Shown piece after piece: positions 45,439-54,628 of a stretch of 64,000 nt of DNA. Below the pieces are notes generated by a model. The model saw only the letters and a program-made list of their open reading frames with translations, had not been told where the DNA came from and ran no database searches. Numbering within the stretch: position 1 is the stretch's first letter; every line of letters begins with the position of its first letter. The DNA is from GCA-2683135 sp964507445. Its GTDB lineage: Bacteria; Planctomycetota; GCA-002687715. A program made the position numbers and the translations under genes. Location: contig CAZDQF010000001.1 of assembly GCA_964507445.1 (NCBI GenBank), positions 496,001 to 560,000 of the forward strand. The letters run 5' to 3'.

Positions 45439-46653
45439 CTACTGGACGACCAGCCGTGTCGGCTGGGAGATGGCGATGCCGTCAGCGAACGAGGGGTCCA
45501 CGATCCCGAACTGGGCGGAGACCGCGGCCGCCGTGGGAATGGCGAAGGCCACGTTCAGACCGCCGAACGGCGGGCTCGAAGACAGCAGGTTGAACCAGCT
45601 GCCGAAGCTCGGGTCCCCCGTGTCCAGGTTGATGATCTGACCGCTGCCGGTGACCAGGCCGCCGCCGCTGGCAGGCAACAACGGCGCCGTGGTGAACGCC
45701 AGGTCCCACATGGCCCCGATGTTGCTGCTCCCCAGGGTCAGGTTGCCGGACACCCCAAGGCCAAGGGTCACCATGGCCGCAATCTGGCTCGTCCCCTGTA
45801 CACCATCCACGGCCAGATAGGCGGCGAGGGAGTTGACCTGATAGTCGTTGGTGGGCGCGGAGCCCGTGAACGAAAAGGAGAGGACCTCGTTGATCTCCAC
45901 CAGCCCTCCGGTGGTGCCCGTGAACCCCACGTAGGCGCCGGCGGGGCTGAGGGTGAGCCCGCCGATGGCCTGTCCGTTGATGCCCGTGCCTCCCAGGTTG
46001 AAGTCGAAGGGGACGCTCAGGGTGGCGGACGCGGCGGCGTCCAGGTAGATCTCCAGCAAGCCCGGGACGTAGAGCACCGTGAGGGTGTGCACGGCTCCGT
46101 CGGAGAAGTTCACCGTCGGCGTGGTGCGGCCGATGGAGTTGACCTCGTCAGCGCCGTCGTTGCTCGTGGGGTAACCGGGATAGAGATGAACGCTGATCTC
46201 GTTGTTGCTGGAGTCCGGGATCACGGGCCAGCCGTTGATGTAGGTGTCGAGCTCGATGACCAGCAGGTTCTGCATGCTGTTGGTCGTGGTGAAGGGCATG
46301 CTGGTGTAGGCCAGGGAACCGCCCGCCTGGGCGATGGCGGCGGTCCCCGCCGGGTCATCGTGGATGATGAAGGACATGCCGTCGGCGCCGCCACCGACAC
46401 GGGTGATCCGGAACGTGAACTGGCAGAGGAAACCCCCGGCCACCTGCTGCCGCATGTCGGCCCAGACCGTGCCCGCCTGATTACCGGAGGCGGGGTTCAG
46501 CTGCAGCACGTTGCCGATCTGGGCAGCGCTGCCGTTGAGAGTGAGCCCCGCCACGGAGCTGAAGTCCCCATAGGCCAGCTGCCCCTGCGCCGTCGGGGCC
46601 CAGGAGAGGATCAGACCGAACACCAGCCAAAGACCTTGCCTGCTTCCGTCCAC
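45439..46653 (-). CDS. Secreted L-type-lectin-domain protein
   Basis: 404 residues from a GTG with AGAGGGG eight bases upstream. Signal peptide ends near APTAQGQ. Residues ~27-255 are a legume-lectin-like beta sandwich (FTFRITRVGGGADGMSFII; LLVIELDTYING; VHTLTVLYVPGLLEIYLD). Residues ~275-404 form a second module (NSLAAYLAVDG ... IINLDTGDPSFGSW) that resembles part of the protein at 11828-13906. Probably binds carbohydrate outside the cell. Confidence 0.75.
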   Translation of the reverse strand: MDGSRQGLWLVFGLILSWAPTAQGQLAYGDFSSVAGLTLNGSAAQIGNVLQLNPASGNQAGTVWADMRQQVAGGFLCQFTFRITRVGGGADGMSFIIHDDPAGTAAIAQAGGSLAYTSMPFTTTNSMQNLLVIELDTYINGWPVIPDSSNNEISVHLYPGYPTSNDGADEVNSIGRTTPTVNFSDGAVHTLTVLYVPGLLEIYLDAAASATLSVPFDFNLGGTGINGQAIGGLTLSPAGAYVGFTGTTGGLVEINEVLSFSFTGSAPTNDYQVNSLAAYLAVDGVQGTSQIAAMVTLGLGVSGNLTLGSSNIGAMWDLAFTTAPLLPASGGGLVTGSGQIINLDTGDPSFGSWFNLLSSSPPFGGLNVAFAIPTAAAVSAQFGIVDPSFADGIAISQPTRLVVQ

Positions 46654-46738
46654 GGTGCGGCCCCTCTCACCGCACGGGCGCGCCGCACGGGATCACTCCC
46701 CCGCCATCCTGCACCGTACCACCCGCACGCCAAAGGCG

Positions 46739-47446
46739 TCAGATGACGGCGATGATCAGCCCGGCCCAGATACCGAACGCGCCGCTGGGATCCGGCACCG
46801 CCACCATCACCGTCTCCGGCAGGAACCAGAAGTCGTTCTGGTTGGTCGTGGGGCTGATGCCACGGGCGCTGTAGGGCGGCACCCACTGGTAGATGGCCTG
46901 CATCAGGTCCAGCCCCGGATAACCGACGAGGTCTCCGAAGTAGAGCTGGGTGGTGAGCTCGGTCTGGGGCGTGGGTCGCACCTTCAGGTGAAGATGTGCG
47001 GTGCGGCCCGGGTACCAGCCGGGGAAGATGGTGTCGAACCAGCAGATGCCGTCCGGCGCCGCGTACTGGATGCCCCGCAGGTAGGTCTGGCCCTGAGTGC
47101 CCTGGGATTGGAACCCGGAGTAGACCCCGTCGGCGTCACCGTGCCAGACATCCACCACGGCGCCGGGGATGGGCTGGCAGGTGGTGGCGTCCAGCACCCG
47201 CACGAACAAACGCACCGGCAGACCCGGCCGCCCCTCCGTGATGTCATGACGCACCAGCGCGGAGTTGACGTAGTAGGGGCCCTGGATGGAGCCCGGGGTC
47301 GGCGGGAAGGCGGCCATCCTGGACAGCACCTGATCCCGAGCGGCGCCGGCGGTGGTTGGCGTTGCCCCGCGGGACACACCCTGAAGGCCCAGGGCTCCGA
47401 CACCGAGCGCCGTCACCCGACGCAACCACTCACGACGTCCGAACAT
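46739..47446 (-). CDS. Intradiol ring-cleavage dioxygenase-like protein, Tat-exported
   Basis: 235 residues from ATG 47446. GRREWLRRVTALGVGALGL is a twin-arginine-type leader. The mature part has PGSIQGPYYV, PGAVVDVWHGDADGVYSG and TYLRGIQ, then WYPGRTAHLHLKV, which hold the Tyr/Tyr/His/His iron ligands of intradiol dioxygenases such as protocatechuate 3,4-dioxygenase. Exported members are little studied and may act on aromatic compounds outside the cytoplasm. Divergent from the radical SAM gene. Confidence 0.8.
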   Translation of the reverse strand: MFGRREWLRRVTALGVGALGLQGVSRGATPTTAGAARDQVLSRMAAFPPTPGSIQGPYYVNSALVRHDITEGRPGLPVRLFVRVLDATTCQPIPGAVVDVWHGDADGVYSGFQSQGTQGQTYLRGIQYAAPDGICWFDTIFPGWYPGRTAHLHLKVRPTPQTELTTQLYFGDLVGYPGLDLMQAIYQWVPPYSARGISPTTNQNDFWFLPETVMVAVPDPSGAFGIWAGLIIAVI

Positions 47447-47573
47447 GACGGAATGGTACCCCCGTACGGACAAGCCTGAAGAACACGGGAGCGGCCAGGG
47501 GCCGTGATACACTCTCCGAGACTCGCTTCCGCCCCTGAATCGTCACCGTCCCGGCACCAAGACCCGCCCGCGC

Positions 47574-49598
47574 ATGCGCATCTTCCTCGCCGATCTCGGC
47601 CACAACCTGCTGACGCTCAGCTCCGACGTGTACCCGTTGGGGCTCGCCAATCTGGCCACGTGGTTGAAGGCGTACCTGCCACGGGCGGATGAGGTGGAGG
47701 TCCAGCTGTTCCGCGAACCGCAGGACCTGAAGCGCGCCATCGACCAGAGTGCGCCGGACGTGCTGGGCCTCTCCAACTTCACCTGGAACGAGGAGCTCGC
47801 CCTCCACTTCGCGGCCTACGCCAAGCGCGTCTCACCGCGGACCCTCACCCTCATGGGAGGGCCCAACTGGCCCCTGACGGACCCGGTCCAGGCGGAGTTC
47901 CTGCGCCAGGCCGCCGCCGTGGACGCTTACGTGGACGGGCCCACCTACGAGGGCGAGCGGGCCTTCCTCAACGGCATCGAGAGATTCCGGGAGGTGGGAT
48001 GCTCCGTGGAGGGGCTCCTGGAAGCTCCGGTTGACGGCCTCACCTGGCTCGACCGATCCAGCGACAAGCTGGTCAAGGGAGGCGCCGTGGCGCGGATCAC
48101 GGACCTGGACGACATCCCCTCCCCCTACCTGAACGGGTGGTTCGACTCCTGGTTCGACACCGGCTACATGCCGATGATGCAGATCACCCGCGGCTGCCCC
48201 TTCACCTGCACGTTCTGCAACTCAGGGGTCACGGCCAACAACAAGGTCCACGCCCACTCCGTGGACAACGTGAAGGCGGACCTGGAGTACATCGCCAAGC
48301 GGATCAAGCCCGAAGTCGCCCTCGCTCTCGCCGATGACAACTTCGGCATGTACGAGCGTGACGAGGAGATCGCCGACTACTTCGCGTGGCTCCAGGATCG
48401 CTACACCTGGCCGCGCTACGTGCGCACCACCACCGGCAAGAACAAGGGCGACCGCATCATCCGTGTCATGCGCAAGTCCGGCGGCATCCTCCCCATGACC
48501 TCCGCCGTCCAGTCCATGAACCCGACGGTGCTCAAGAACATCAAGCGCGACAACATCAAGCTGGAGACCTACGCGGAGCTCCAGGAGGAGCTGAAGAGCT
48601 TCGGCATGCAGTCCTATGGCGAGCTCATCCTCTGCCTCCCGGGAGAGACCAAGCAGTCCTTCCTGGACGCCGTGGAGCGGTTCCTGGACGCCGGCGCCAT
48701 GCGCGTGTCCGCGCACCAGCTCATGCTCCTCCACGGCGCCGAGCTGGCCGACCCGGACAACCGGGAGCGCTTCCAGTTCGACACCCGGTGGCGGGTGGTG
48801 GCCCGGAACATCGGCGACTACACCGGAGAGCCGGTCATCGAGATCGAGGAGATGGTGGTCGCCACCCCCGACATCTCCTACGACGAGTACATCGAGCTCA
48901 GGGTGTTCCACCTGCTGCTCACCATCTTCTATTACGAAGGCAACCTGACGGAGGCGTTCGAGTGCGCTCGCGGCGGCGGCGCCACCCCCTTCCAGGTCAT
49001 GCGCTGGATGAGCGACAACGCCGGACAGGCACCGACCGAACTCAAGGAGGTCCTGGACGCATTCGTGAACGAGAGCGAGGAGGAGCTGTTCGACTCACGA
49101 GAGGCTTGCAAGGAGTGGGCGAGGTCAAACTACGACGCCCTCGTGGACGGCACCCTGGGCGGAAACCTGCTCTCCAAGTACTCCATGATGGGGCGCTTCT
49201 ACACCACCCAAGCGGCCCTCGACTTCCTCGAAGAGGCCATCCGGGCCTGCACCGCCGACGTGGACGACGTGGCCCTCAGCACGGTGATGGACTACCTGCG
49301 GAAGGTGGTCCTCCACGTGCCCTTCGCGGAGACCATGGACGCCGACACCCGGTGGACCACCGGCCTGGACGTGGAGGCCTGGGCAGCGGAGGGATACTCC
49401 CGGCCGCTGACGGACTACGCCTTCGAAGGGCCACGGACGTTCGCCGGGCAGGTCCCGGATGACCGCCAGGCCCTGATCGCCTCCAAGGTGGAGACCTTCG
49501 GCGAGCACCCCTCCGGCCTCGGCAAGTTCACCCGCACCATGTTCGCCCGGGACCTGCGGCGCTCCTTCTCCAAGGAGCAGCCCCCGAGCCCTTCCTGA
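47574..49598 (+). CDS. B12-binding-domain radical SAM protein
   Basis: 674 residues. The N-terminal ~150 residues look like a cobalamin-binding fold (SSDVYPLGLANLATWL; VLGLSNFTWNEELAL; LMGGPNWP). The radical SAM cluster is Cys208-x3-Cys212-x2-Cys215 in RGCPFTCTFCNSG, followed by ALADDNFGMY and GELILCLPGETKQSF. The family includes methylases and hopanoid or lipid-modifying enzymes; the C-terminal ~250 residues give no further clue. Convergent with the polytopic membrane protein, nine bases apart. Confidence 0.8.
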   Translation: MRIFLADLGHNLLTLSSDVYPLGLANLATWLKAYLPRADEVEVQLFREPQDLKRAIDQSAPDVLGLSNFTWNEELALHFAAYAKRVSPRTLTLMGGPNWPLTDPVQAEFLRQAAAVDAYVDGPTYEGERAFLNGIERFREVGCSVEGLLEAPVDGLTWLDRSSDKLVKGGAVARITDLDDIPSPYLNGWFDSWFDTGYMPMMQITRGCPFTCTFCNSGVTANNKVHAHSVDNVKADLEYIAKRIKPEVALALADDNFGMYERDEEIADYFAWLQDRYTWPRYVRTTTGKNKGDRIIRVMRKSGGILPMTSAVQSMNPTVLKNIKRDNIKLETYAELQEELKSFGMQSYGELILCLPGETKQSFLDAVERFLDAGAMRVSAHQLMLLHGAELADPDNRERFQFDTRWRVVARNIGDYTGEPVIEIEEMVVATPDISYDEYIELRVFHLLLTIFYYEGNLTEAFECARGGGATPFQVMRWMSDNAGQAPTELKEVLDAFVNESEEELFDSREACKEWARSNYDALVDGTLGGNLLSKYSMMGRFYTTQAALDFLEEAIRACTADVDDVALSTVMDYLRKVVLHVPFAETMDADTRWTTGLDVEAWAAEGYSRPLTDYAFEGPRTFAGQVPDDRQALIASKVETFGEHPSGLGKFTRTMFARDLRRSFSKEQPPSPS

Positions 49599-49607
49599 GG
49601 CCAGGGT

Positions 49608-51527
49608 TCAGGGGAGCAGCTGCTTGAGGTCCACGGCGAATCGACCCGCCGGCTCCCCGAGGTGGCGGAACAGCACCTCCGGCTTCACCTTCAACCAGGG
49701 TGACACGTAGTCCACGGGCTCGGTCTCGAGCCGTCGGCCAGGATCGGACGCCGGCACCAGGCACTCCCACCCCCGGCTGCGGGCGGCCACGACCCAACCG
49801 GGCACCGCGTCGCCGTCACGGCGGCGCAGGATGAAGCGCGGCTCCTGCGGCCCCTGACCCGGGTCGCAGGTGCGGACGACGGCGGTGGCGCTGGCCAGGA
49901 TCGCATGGGAGTCCAGCTGCCCCTCACCGTCGGTCACCTCCGCGAGGGCGTAGGCCGCCGCGAACACCGCGTCCAGGTCCCCCGGCGCCGCTTCGAACCG
50001 GATGGCGGCGCCGCGCTCACGCTGCACGCGGGACACCTCGAGGGACGGCGGCAGGGCCATCATGAACGCGGGCACGCAGCAGGCGAGGGCCGCCCACGCC
50101 AACGGACGACGAGCGCGCGCTCCGGAGCGCAGCTGGCACCGCCAGAACAGGCAGAGGAACAGGATCATGCCGGGGACGAAGTGATGCAACGAGACGAAGG
50201 CCATGGTGTACATGAACAAGGAGTAGCCCACACACACCAACGCGAGGCATCGACCCAGGGGGTCCATGCGACGGAACCAGAGCAGCGAGGCCATGGGCAA
50301 CAACCCGCACGGCACCGCCAGGTACCAGAACCGTCCCAGGTCCGTGAACTGAAGGAACCGCAGGCGCGAGGTGACCGACGCCCTCAGCTCCTCCATTTCT
50401 CCCCCGAGGTAGTACCGCTCGTGCACCCAGGCCAGGGCCGCGGTCGTCACCAGCACCAGGACCATGCGCCACGTCATGCTGGCGCGGCGAGCCGGCCACA
50501 GCAGCATGGCCACGGCGACGAACCCGCCCACCAGCAACAGCGACGTCGGCCGTGAGATGACGGCGAGCATGTAGGCGAGCATGAAGAGGCCGATGCGGCC
50601 CTGGCACAGGTACACCAGGGACCCCAGCACGGTGATGATGAAGAAGGTGTCCAGGCCCGCGGGCGAGGACATGTCCGCGGCCACGTAGTCGTAGCCGCCG
50701 GAGTACACCAGGGAGACGCAGTACACCACCAGTCCGCCCACGACGCCGCCAATCCCCAGCCGACCCAGCCGCCGGTCCAGGCCCTGCTCCGCCAGCGCCA
50801 CCACCCCCGCCAGGAGCGCCGGCAGCATCATCCCCAGCACGGCTCGCCCGGCGTAGTCCAGCGGCCCGTCCCACGCGATCCGCCACAGCACCATGGGCGC
50901 CAGCCCCTGGGCACCGAGGCCCAGCCCCAACACGCCCGTGTCCGCGGGCGTGTGCGGCAGCATGTGCCACCGCAGGGACCACCCCATGTAGAGGGACTCC
51001 AGGCCGTCAGCGTTGGGGTCCTGCCATGACAGCAGGGGCGCCCATCCGACGGAAACCCCCAGCACCATGACCACCGCCGCCACCAGGACGTGGGTATCCG
51101 CTCGCAGGGACCGGACCCGCTCCGCGACCTCTCCCCGGCGAACGGCCCAGGCCAGGAGTCCCCCGCAGACCGCCACCACTCCCAGACTCGCGAACACGTA
51201 GGTGTCCAGGTCCAGAGGCACAGGGCCCACGACCTTGAGTCCCACAGCCGTGACCCCGTGCACCAGGTACGAGAGCAGGAACCCTCCCAACAACGTCTGC
51301 GTCCAGCGCCGCGTCCCCAGGAACACCAGGGCCAGGCAGACTCCCGGAGCCCACCACAGGACGACGTTGGCGAGGAAGGTCAGGGGCAGCCACAGGTAGA
51401 CCAGGACCACCGCGGACCACCCCTGGGGCCCGGTGCTCGCCGCGTCCGCTCCAGCCAGGGAGGTCGCATCGGCGGCCGCGTCCCGACCGAGCCAGGCCAG
51501 CAGACAGCAGACCAACAGCAGCGCCAT
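49608..51527 (-). CDS. Polytopic membrane protein, possible GT-C-like glycosyltransferase
   Basis: 639 residues if started at ATG 51527, which has GGAGGTGGG just upstream and opens with MALLLVCCLLAWLG; an ATG at 51587 lacks a ribosome site. About twelve membrane segments are followed by a ~130-residue soluble tail. The segment SLRWHMLPHTPAD and the general layout suggest a lipid-linked-sugar glycosyltransferase, but no diagnostic motif is seen. The arrangement resembles the protein at 3838-5472. Function unknown. Confidence 0.65.
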   Translation of the reverse strand: MALLLVCCLLAWLGRDAAADATSLAGADAASTGPQGWSAVVLVYLWLPLTFLANVVLWWAPGVCLALVFLGTRRWTQTLLGGFLLSYLVHGVTAVGLKVVGPVPLDLDTYVFASLGVVAVCGGLLAWAVRRGEVAERVRSLRADTHVLVAAVVMVLGVSVGWAPLLSWQDPNADGLESLYMGWSLRWHMLPHTPADTGVLGLGLGAQGLAPMVLWRIAWDGPLDYAGRAVLGMMLPALLAGVVALAEQGLDRRLGRLGIGGVVGGLVVYCVSLVYSGGYDYVAADMSSPAGLDTFFIITVLGSLVYLCQGRIGLFMLAYMLAVISRPTSLLLVGGFVAVAMLLWPARRASMTWRMVLVLVTTAALAWVHERYYLGGEMEELRASVTSRLRFLQFTDLGRFWYLAVPCGLLPMASLLWFRRMDPLGRCLALVCVGYSLFMYTMAFVSLHHFVPGMILFLCLFWRCQLRSGARARRPLAWAALACCVPAFMMALPPSLEVSRVQRERGAAIRFEAAPGDLDAVFAAAYALAEVTDGEGQLDSHAILASATAVVRTCDPGQGPQEPRFILRRRDGDAVPGWVVAARSRGWECLVPASDPGRRLETEPVDYVSPWLKVKPEVLFRHLGEPAGRFAVDLKQLLP

Positions 51528-51660
51528 CCCACCTCCACGGGGGACCCCCTTGCGGTCGGCGTCAGAGCAGATCGAGACCACGGACATGAGTAAACCCGAG
51601 AGTACCCGTTAACGATCGCCGGGCAATGCGGATCTGAAGAGCGAGACTGCACTGAAGCCA

Positions 51661-51675
51661 GGATGACCGGTTAGA
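51661..51675 (+). repeat. 15-base motif shared with 36915-36929
   Basis: Second copy of GGATGACCGGTTAGA, 31 bases before the DUF1549 start. The following TAGAAT (51672-51677) could act as a -10 element, but no matching -35 is apparent. Confidence 0.3.
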
Positions 51676-51706
51676 ATCGGCCAACGACACCCGGGATGAC
51701 GTGATC

Positions 51707-54628
51707 ATGCGACTCCTCCTCCTCTGCCTCACCGCCTGCGGCGGCCTCGCCCCCGGCCAGGACGGCTCCCCACCGCTCTCCTTCAATAGGAGTGTTCGGC
51801 CGATCCTGGCGGAAACCTGCTTCCCATGTCACGGGCCGGACGGTGGGACCCGCCAGGCGGACCTCCGCCTGGACCGCAGAGAGGACGCGTTTTCACGGCT
51901 GCCCAGCGGCAACCGGGCCGTGGTCCCCGGCGACCCCGACGCCTCCACCCTCATGGCGCGGCTGCGCCACCACGACGTGGCGGAGCGCATGCCTCCCGCC
52001 TCCTCCCACCGGACCATCAGCCCTGAGGACATCGACACCCTGGAGCGGTGGATCCGGGAGGGCGCCAACTGGGAACCTCACTGGGCGTTCATCCCGCCCC
52101 AGCGACCCGCCGTACCCGCGGTCGCGGACCGGGCGCAGCTCCGCTCCCCCATCGACGCGTTCGTCACCGCCCGGCTGGAACGCATGGGCATCCGGCCGTC
52201 GCCCCAGGCCGACCGCCACACCCTGGCGAGACGGCTGGCGGTGGATCTCACCGGACTGCCCCCCGCGCCGGAGGACGTGGCCACCCTGACCGACGACGCG
52301 GCCTACACCGCCTACGTGGACCGCCTCCTCGCGTCTCCCCACTTCGGCGAGCGCCTGGCCGTGTTCTGGCTGGACCTCGTCCGCTACGCCGACACCTCCG
52401 GCTACCACGGTGATCAACCCATCAGCTTCTGGCCCTACCGGGACTGGGTCATCAAGGCGTTCAACGAGGGGCTTCCCTTCGATCAGTTCACGGAGGCTCA
52501 GCTGGCCGGTGACCTGCTCCCCGAACCCACTCGGGACCAGCTCGTCGCCTCGGGCTACAACCACCTCAACCAGAAGACCTCCGAAGGCGGGGCCCAGGAC
52601 AAGGAGTACCTGGCGATCTACCGCGCCGACCGCGTGCGCACCGCGGCGTCGGTGTGGATGGGGGTCACCCTCGGGTGCGCCCAGTGCCACGACCACAAGT
52701 TCGATCCCTTCACCGCCGAAGACTTCTACTCCTTCGCCGCCATCTTCGAGGACATCAACGAGAAGGGTTACTACGCGGGCAGCAATTGGTCCCCCACCAT
52801 GCCCGTACCTTCCGCCGACCAGAGCGCGCGCATCGCGGCCCTCGACGCTCAGGTGAAGGAGACTGAGGGGACCCTCAACAGGGACACGGAGGAGCTGCGG
52901 GCCGCCAGGGCATCCTGGGCGGCGGAGCAACGCTCCCTGATCCTGGCTCGTTCCACCCCGGTCCTCGGGCCGTGGTCCAGCTCCGGCCCCTACTTCGCCA
53001 AGAACTTCAACGAGGCTTACGCCACGCCGTTCGACCCCGAGAAGGGCGCGGACGTCCCGTGGACTCCACGGCCAGCGTGGAAGGACGGGGTGGTCCACAA
53101 CACCCTCAAGGGCGACAACGCCGCCACCTACCTCCGCCGCACCATCACCGTGGACGCCGATCAGACCACGACCCTCTCCCTCGGGAGCGATGACGCCATC
53201 AAGGTGTGGATCGACGGACGAGAGGTCTTCAAGCGCAAGGTCACCAGGGGCGCCCAACCGGATCAGGACAAGGTGCAGGTAGAGCTCCTCAGAGGCGAGC
53301 ATGAGCTGCTCATGAAGATCGCCAACGGAGCGGGCGGCTACGGCTTCTACTTCCGGCTCGTGCGTGACGGACCGCCCAACGCCGTCGTGGAGGCGCTGCG
53401 GGCGGAGCCGTCGCGACGAACCCCTGCGCAACGAGACACCATCGCCGCCCACTATCGCACCGTCGCCCCCGCCTTGGCGGCGGTGAGGGCTGAGTTGAAG
53501 GCCCTGCGGGACAGGTTGACCAAGACCCGAGCCGCGATCCCCACGACCCTCATCTCCAGAGCCATGACGCCCAGACCGGTGAAGGTCCTCCACCGTGGCG
53601 ACTGGCAGGACGAGTCCGGGCCCGTGGTCCAACCGCGGGGCCCGAGCATCCTGGCGGACATCACCGCCAACGGCGACCGGACCACCCGGCTCGACCTGGC
53701 TCGCTGGCTGACGTCCGGACGGCACCCGCTCACGGCCAGGGTGTTCGTCAACAGGCTCTGGCGCCTGTTCTTCGGCACAGGTCTGTCCCGCACGGTGGAG
53801 AACCTGGGCACTCAGGGAGAGTGGCCGGTGGATCAGGACCTGCTGGACTGGCTGGCGGTGGAGTTCGTGGACTCCGGCTGGGACGTCAAGCACATGATCC
53901 GGTTGATGGTGAACTCCACCACCTACCGGCGCTCATCCCAACCTCGACCGGACCTGGCGGTGACGGATCCGGAGAACCGATCACACGCGCGACAGTCCAC
54001 CTGGAGGCTGGACGCGGAGTTCGTCCGTGACCAGGCCCTCGTCGCCGCAGCGCTCCTGAACCGGGACATCGGCGGCCCCAGCAGCAAGCCCTACCAACCC
54101 GCCGGCTACTGGCGGGAGCTCAACTTCCCCAAGCGTGTGTACAAGCACGACACCACCCTGGGCAAGCAGCACCGACGAGGCCTCTACACCTGGTGGCAAC
54201 GGTCCTTCCTCCACCCCAGCCTCAAGGCCTTCGACGCGCCTCCCCGGGAGGAGTGCACGGCAGCACGGCCCCGCTCCAACACGCCGTTGCAGGCGCTGGT
54301 GTTGTTGAACGACCCGTCCTACGTGGAGGCCGCGCGGGCCCTCGCGGACCGTGTCCTCGGACAGGCCGCGAGCTCGGACGCAGAGCGCCTCGCCCTGCTC
54401 TACCGATACACCCTGGCGCGGACGCCCAAGCCTGCTGAAGAGGCGGCCCTCCTGACCTTGCTGGCGACCCAACGTCAACGGTTCGAGCAGCACCCGGACG
54501 CGGCCAGATCCCTCACCGACGTCGGGCTGAGCCCGCGGGAGACCGGCCACTCCATAACCGACCACGCCGCCTGGACCCAGGTCGCGCGGGCCATCCTCAA
54601 CCTGCACGAGGTGATCACCCGATCATGA
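51707..54628 (+). CDS. PSCyt1-DUF1549-DUF1553 protein
   Basis: 973 residues from ATG 51707. A short signal peptide (LLLLCLTACGGLAPG, with a possible lipobox Cys) leads into a planctomycete cytochrome C domain: ETCFPCHGPDGGTRQADLRLDRR. DUF1549 follows (IDAFVTARLERMGI; GCAQCHDHKFDP), then a coiled segment, a beta-sandwich insert resembling sugar-binding domains (residues ~430-560), and DUF1553 (LDLARWLTSGRHPLTARVF; RPRSNTPLQALVLLN). Likely exported and heme-bearing; the reaction is unknown. It overlaps its DUF1501 partner as ATGA. Confidence 0.9.
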   Translation: MRLLLLCLTACGGLAPGQDGSPPLSFNRSVRPILAETCFPCHGPDGGTRQADLRLDRREDAFSRLPSGNRAVVPGDPDASTLMARLRHHDVAERMPPASSHRTISPEDIDTLERWIREGANWEPHWAFIPPQRPAVPAVADRAQLRSPIDAFVTARLERMGIRPSPQADRHTLARRLAVDLTGLPPAPEDVATLTDDAAYTAYVDRLLASPHFGERLAVFWLDLVRYADTSGYHGDQPISFWPYRDWVIKAFNEGLPFDQFTEAQLAGDLLPEPTRDQLVASGYNHLNQKTSEGGAQDKEYLAIYRADRVRTAASVWMGVTLGCAQCHDHKFDPFTAEDFYSFAAIFEDINEKGYYAGSNWSPTMPVPSADQSARIAALDAQVKETEGTLNRDTEELRAARASWAAEQRSLILARSTPVLGPWSSSGPYFAKNFNEAYATPFDPEKGADVPWTPRPAWKDGVVHNTLKGDNAATYLRRTITVDADQTTTLSLGSDDAIKVWIDGREVFKRKVTRGAQPDQDKVQVELLRGEHELLMKIANGAGGYGFYFRLVRDGPPNAVVEALRAEPSRRTPAQRDTIAAHYRTVAPALAAVRAELKALRDRLTKTRAAIPTTLISRAMTPRPVKVLHRGDWQDESGPVVQPRGPSILADITANGDRTTRLDLARWLTSGRHPLTARVFVNRLWRLFFGTGLSRTVENLGTQGEWPVDQDLLDWLAVEFVDSGWDVKHMIRLMVNSTTYRRSSQPRPDLAVTDPENRSHARQSTWRLDAEFVRDQALVAAALLNRDIGGPSSKPYQPAGYWRELNFPKRVYKHDTTLGKQHRRGLYTWWQRSFLHPSLKAFDAPPREECTAARPRSNTPLQALVLLNDPSYVEAARALADRVLGQAASSDAERLALLYRYTLARTPKPAEEAALLTLLATQRQRFEQHPDAARSLTDVGLSPRETGHSITDHAAWTQVARAILNLHEVITRS

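Noticed and set aside
36915..51675. Insertion-sequence or transposon remnant explaining the repeated 15-mer
   Set aside because: Only 15 bases are shared, no terminal repeats or transposase similarity exist nearby.
51588..51706. Promoters in the divergent gap between the polytopic protein and the DUF1549 protein
   Set aside because: Candidate boxes (TTGCCC with TACTCT leftward, TAGAAT rightward) match the consensus poorly, so they are not listed as promoters.
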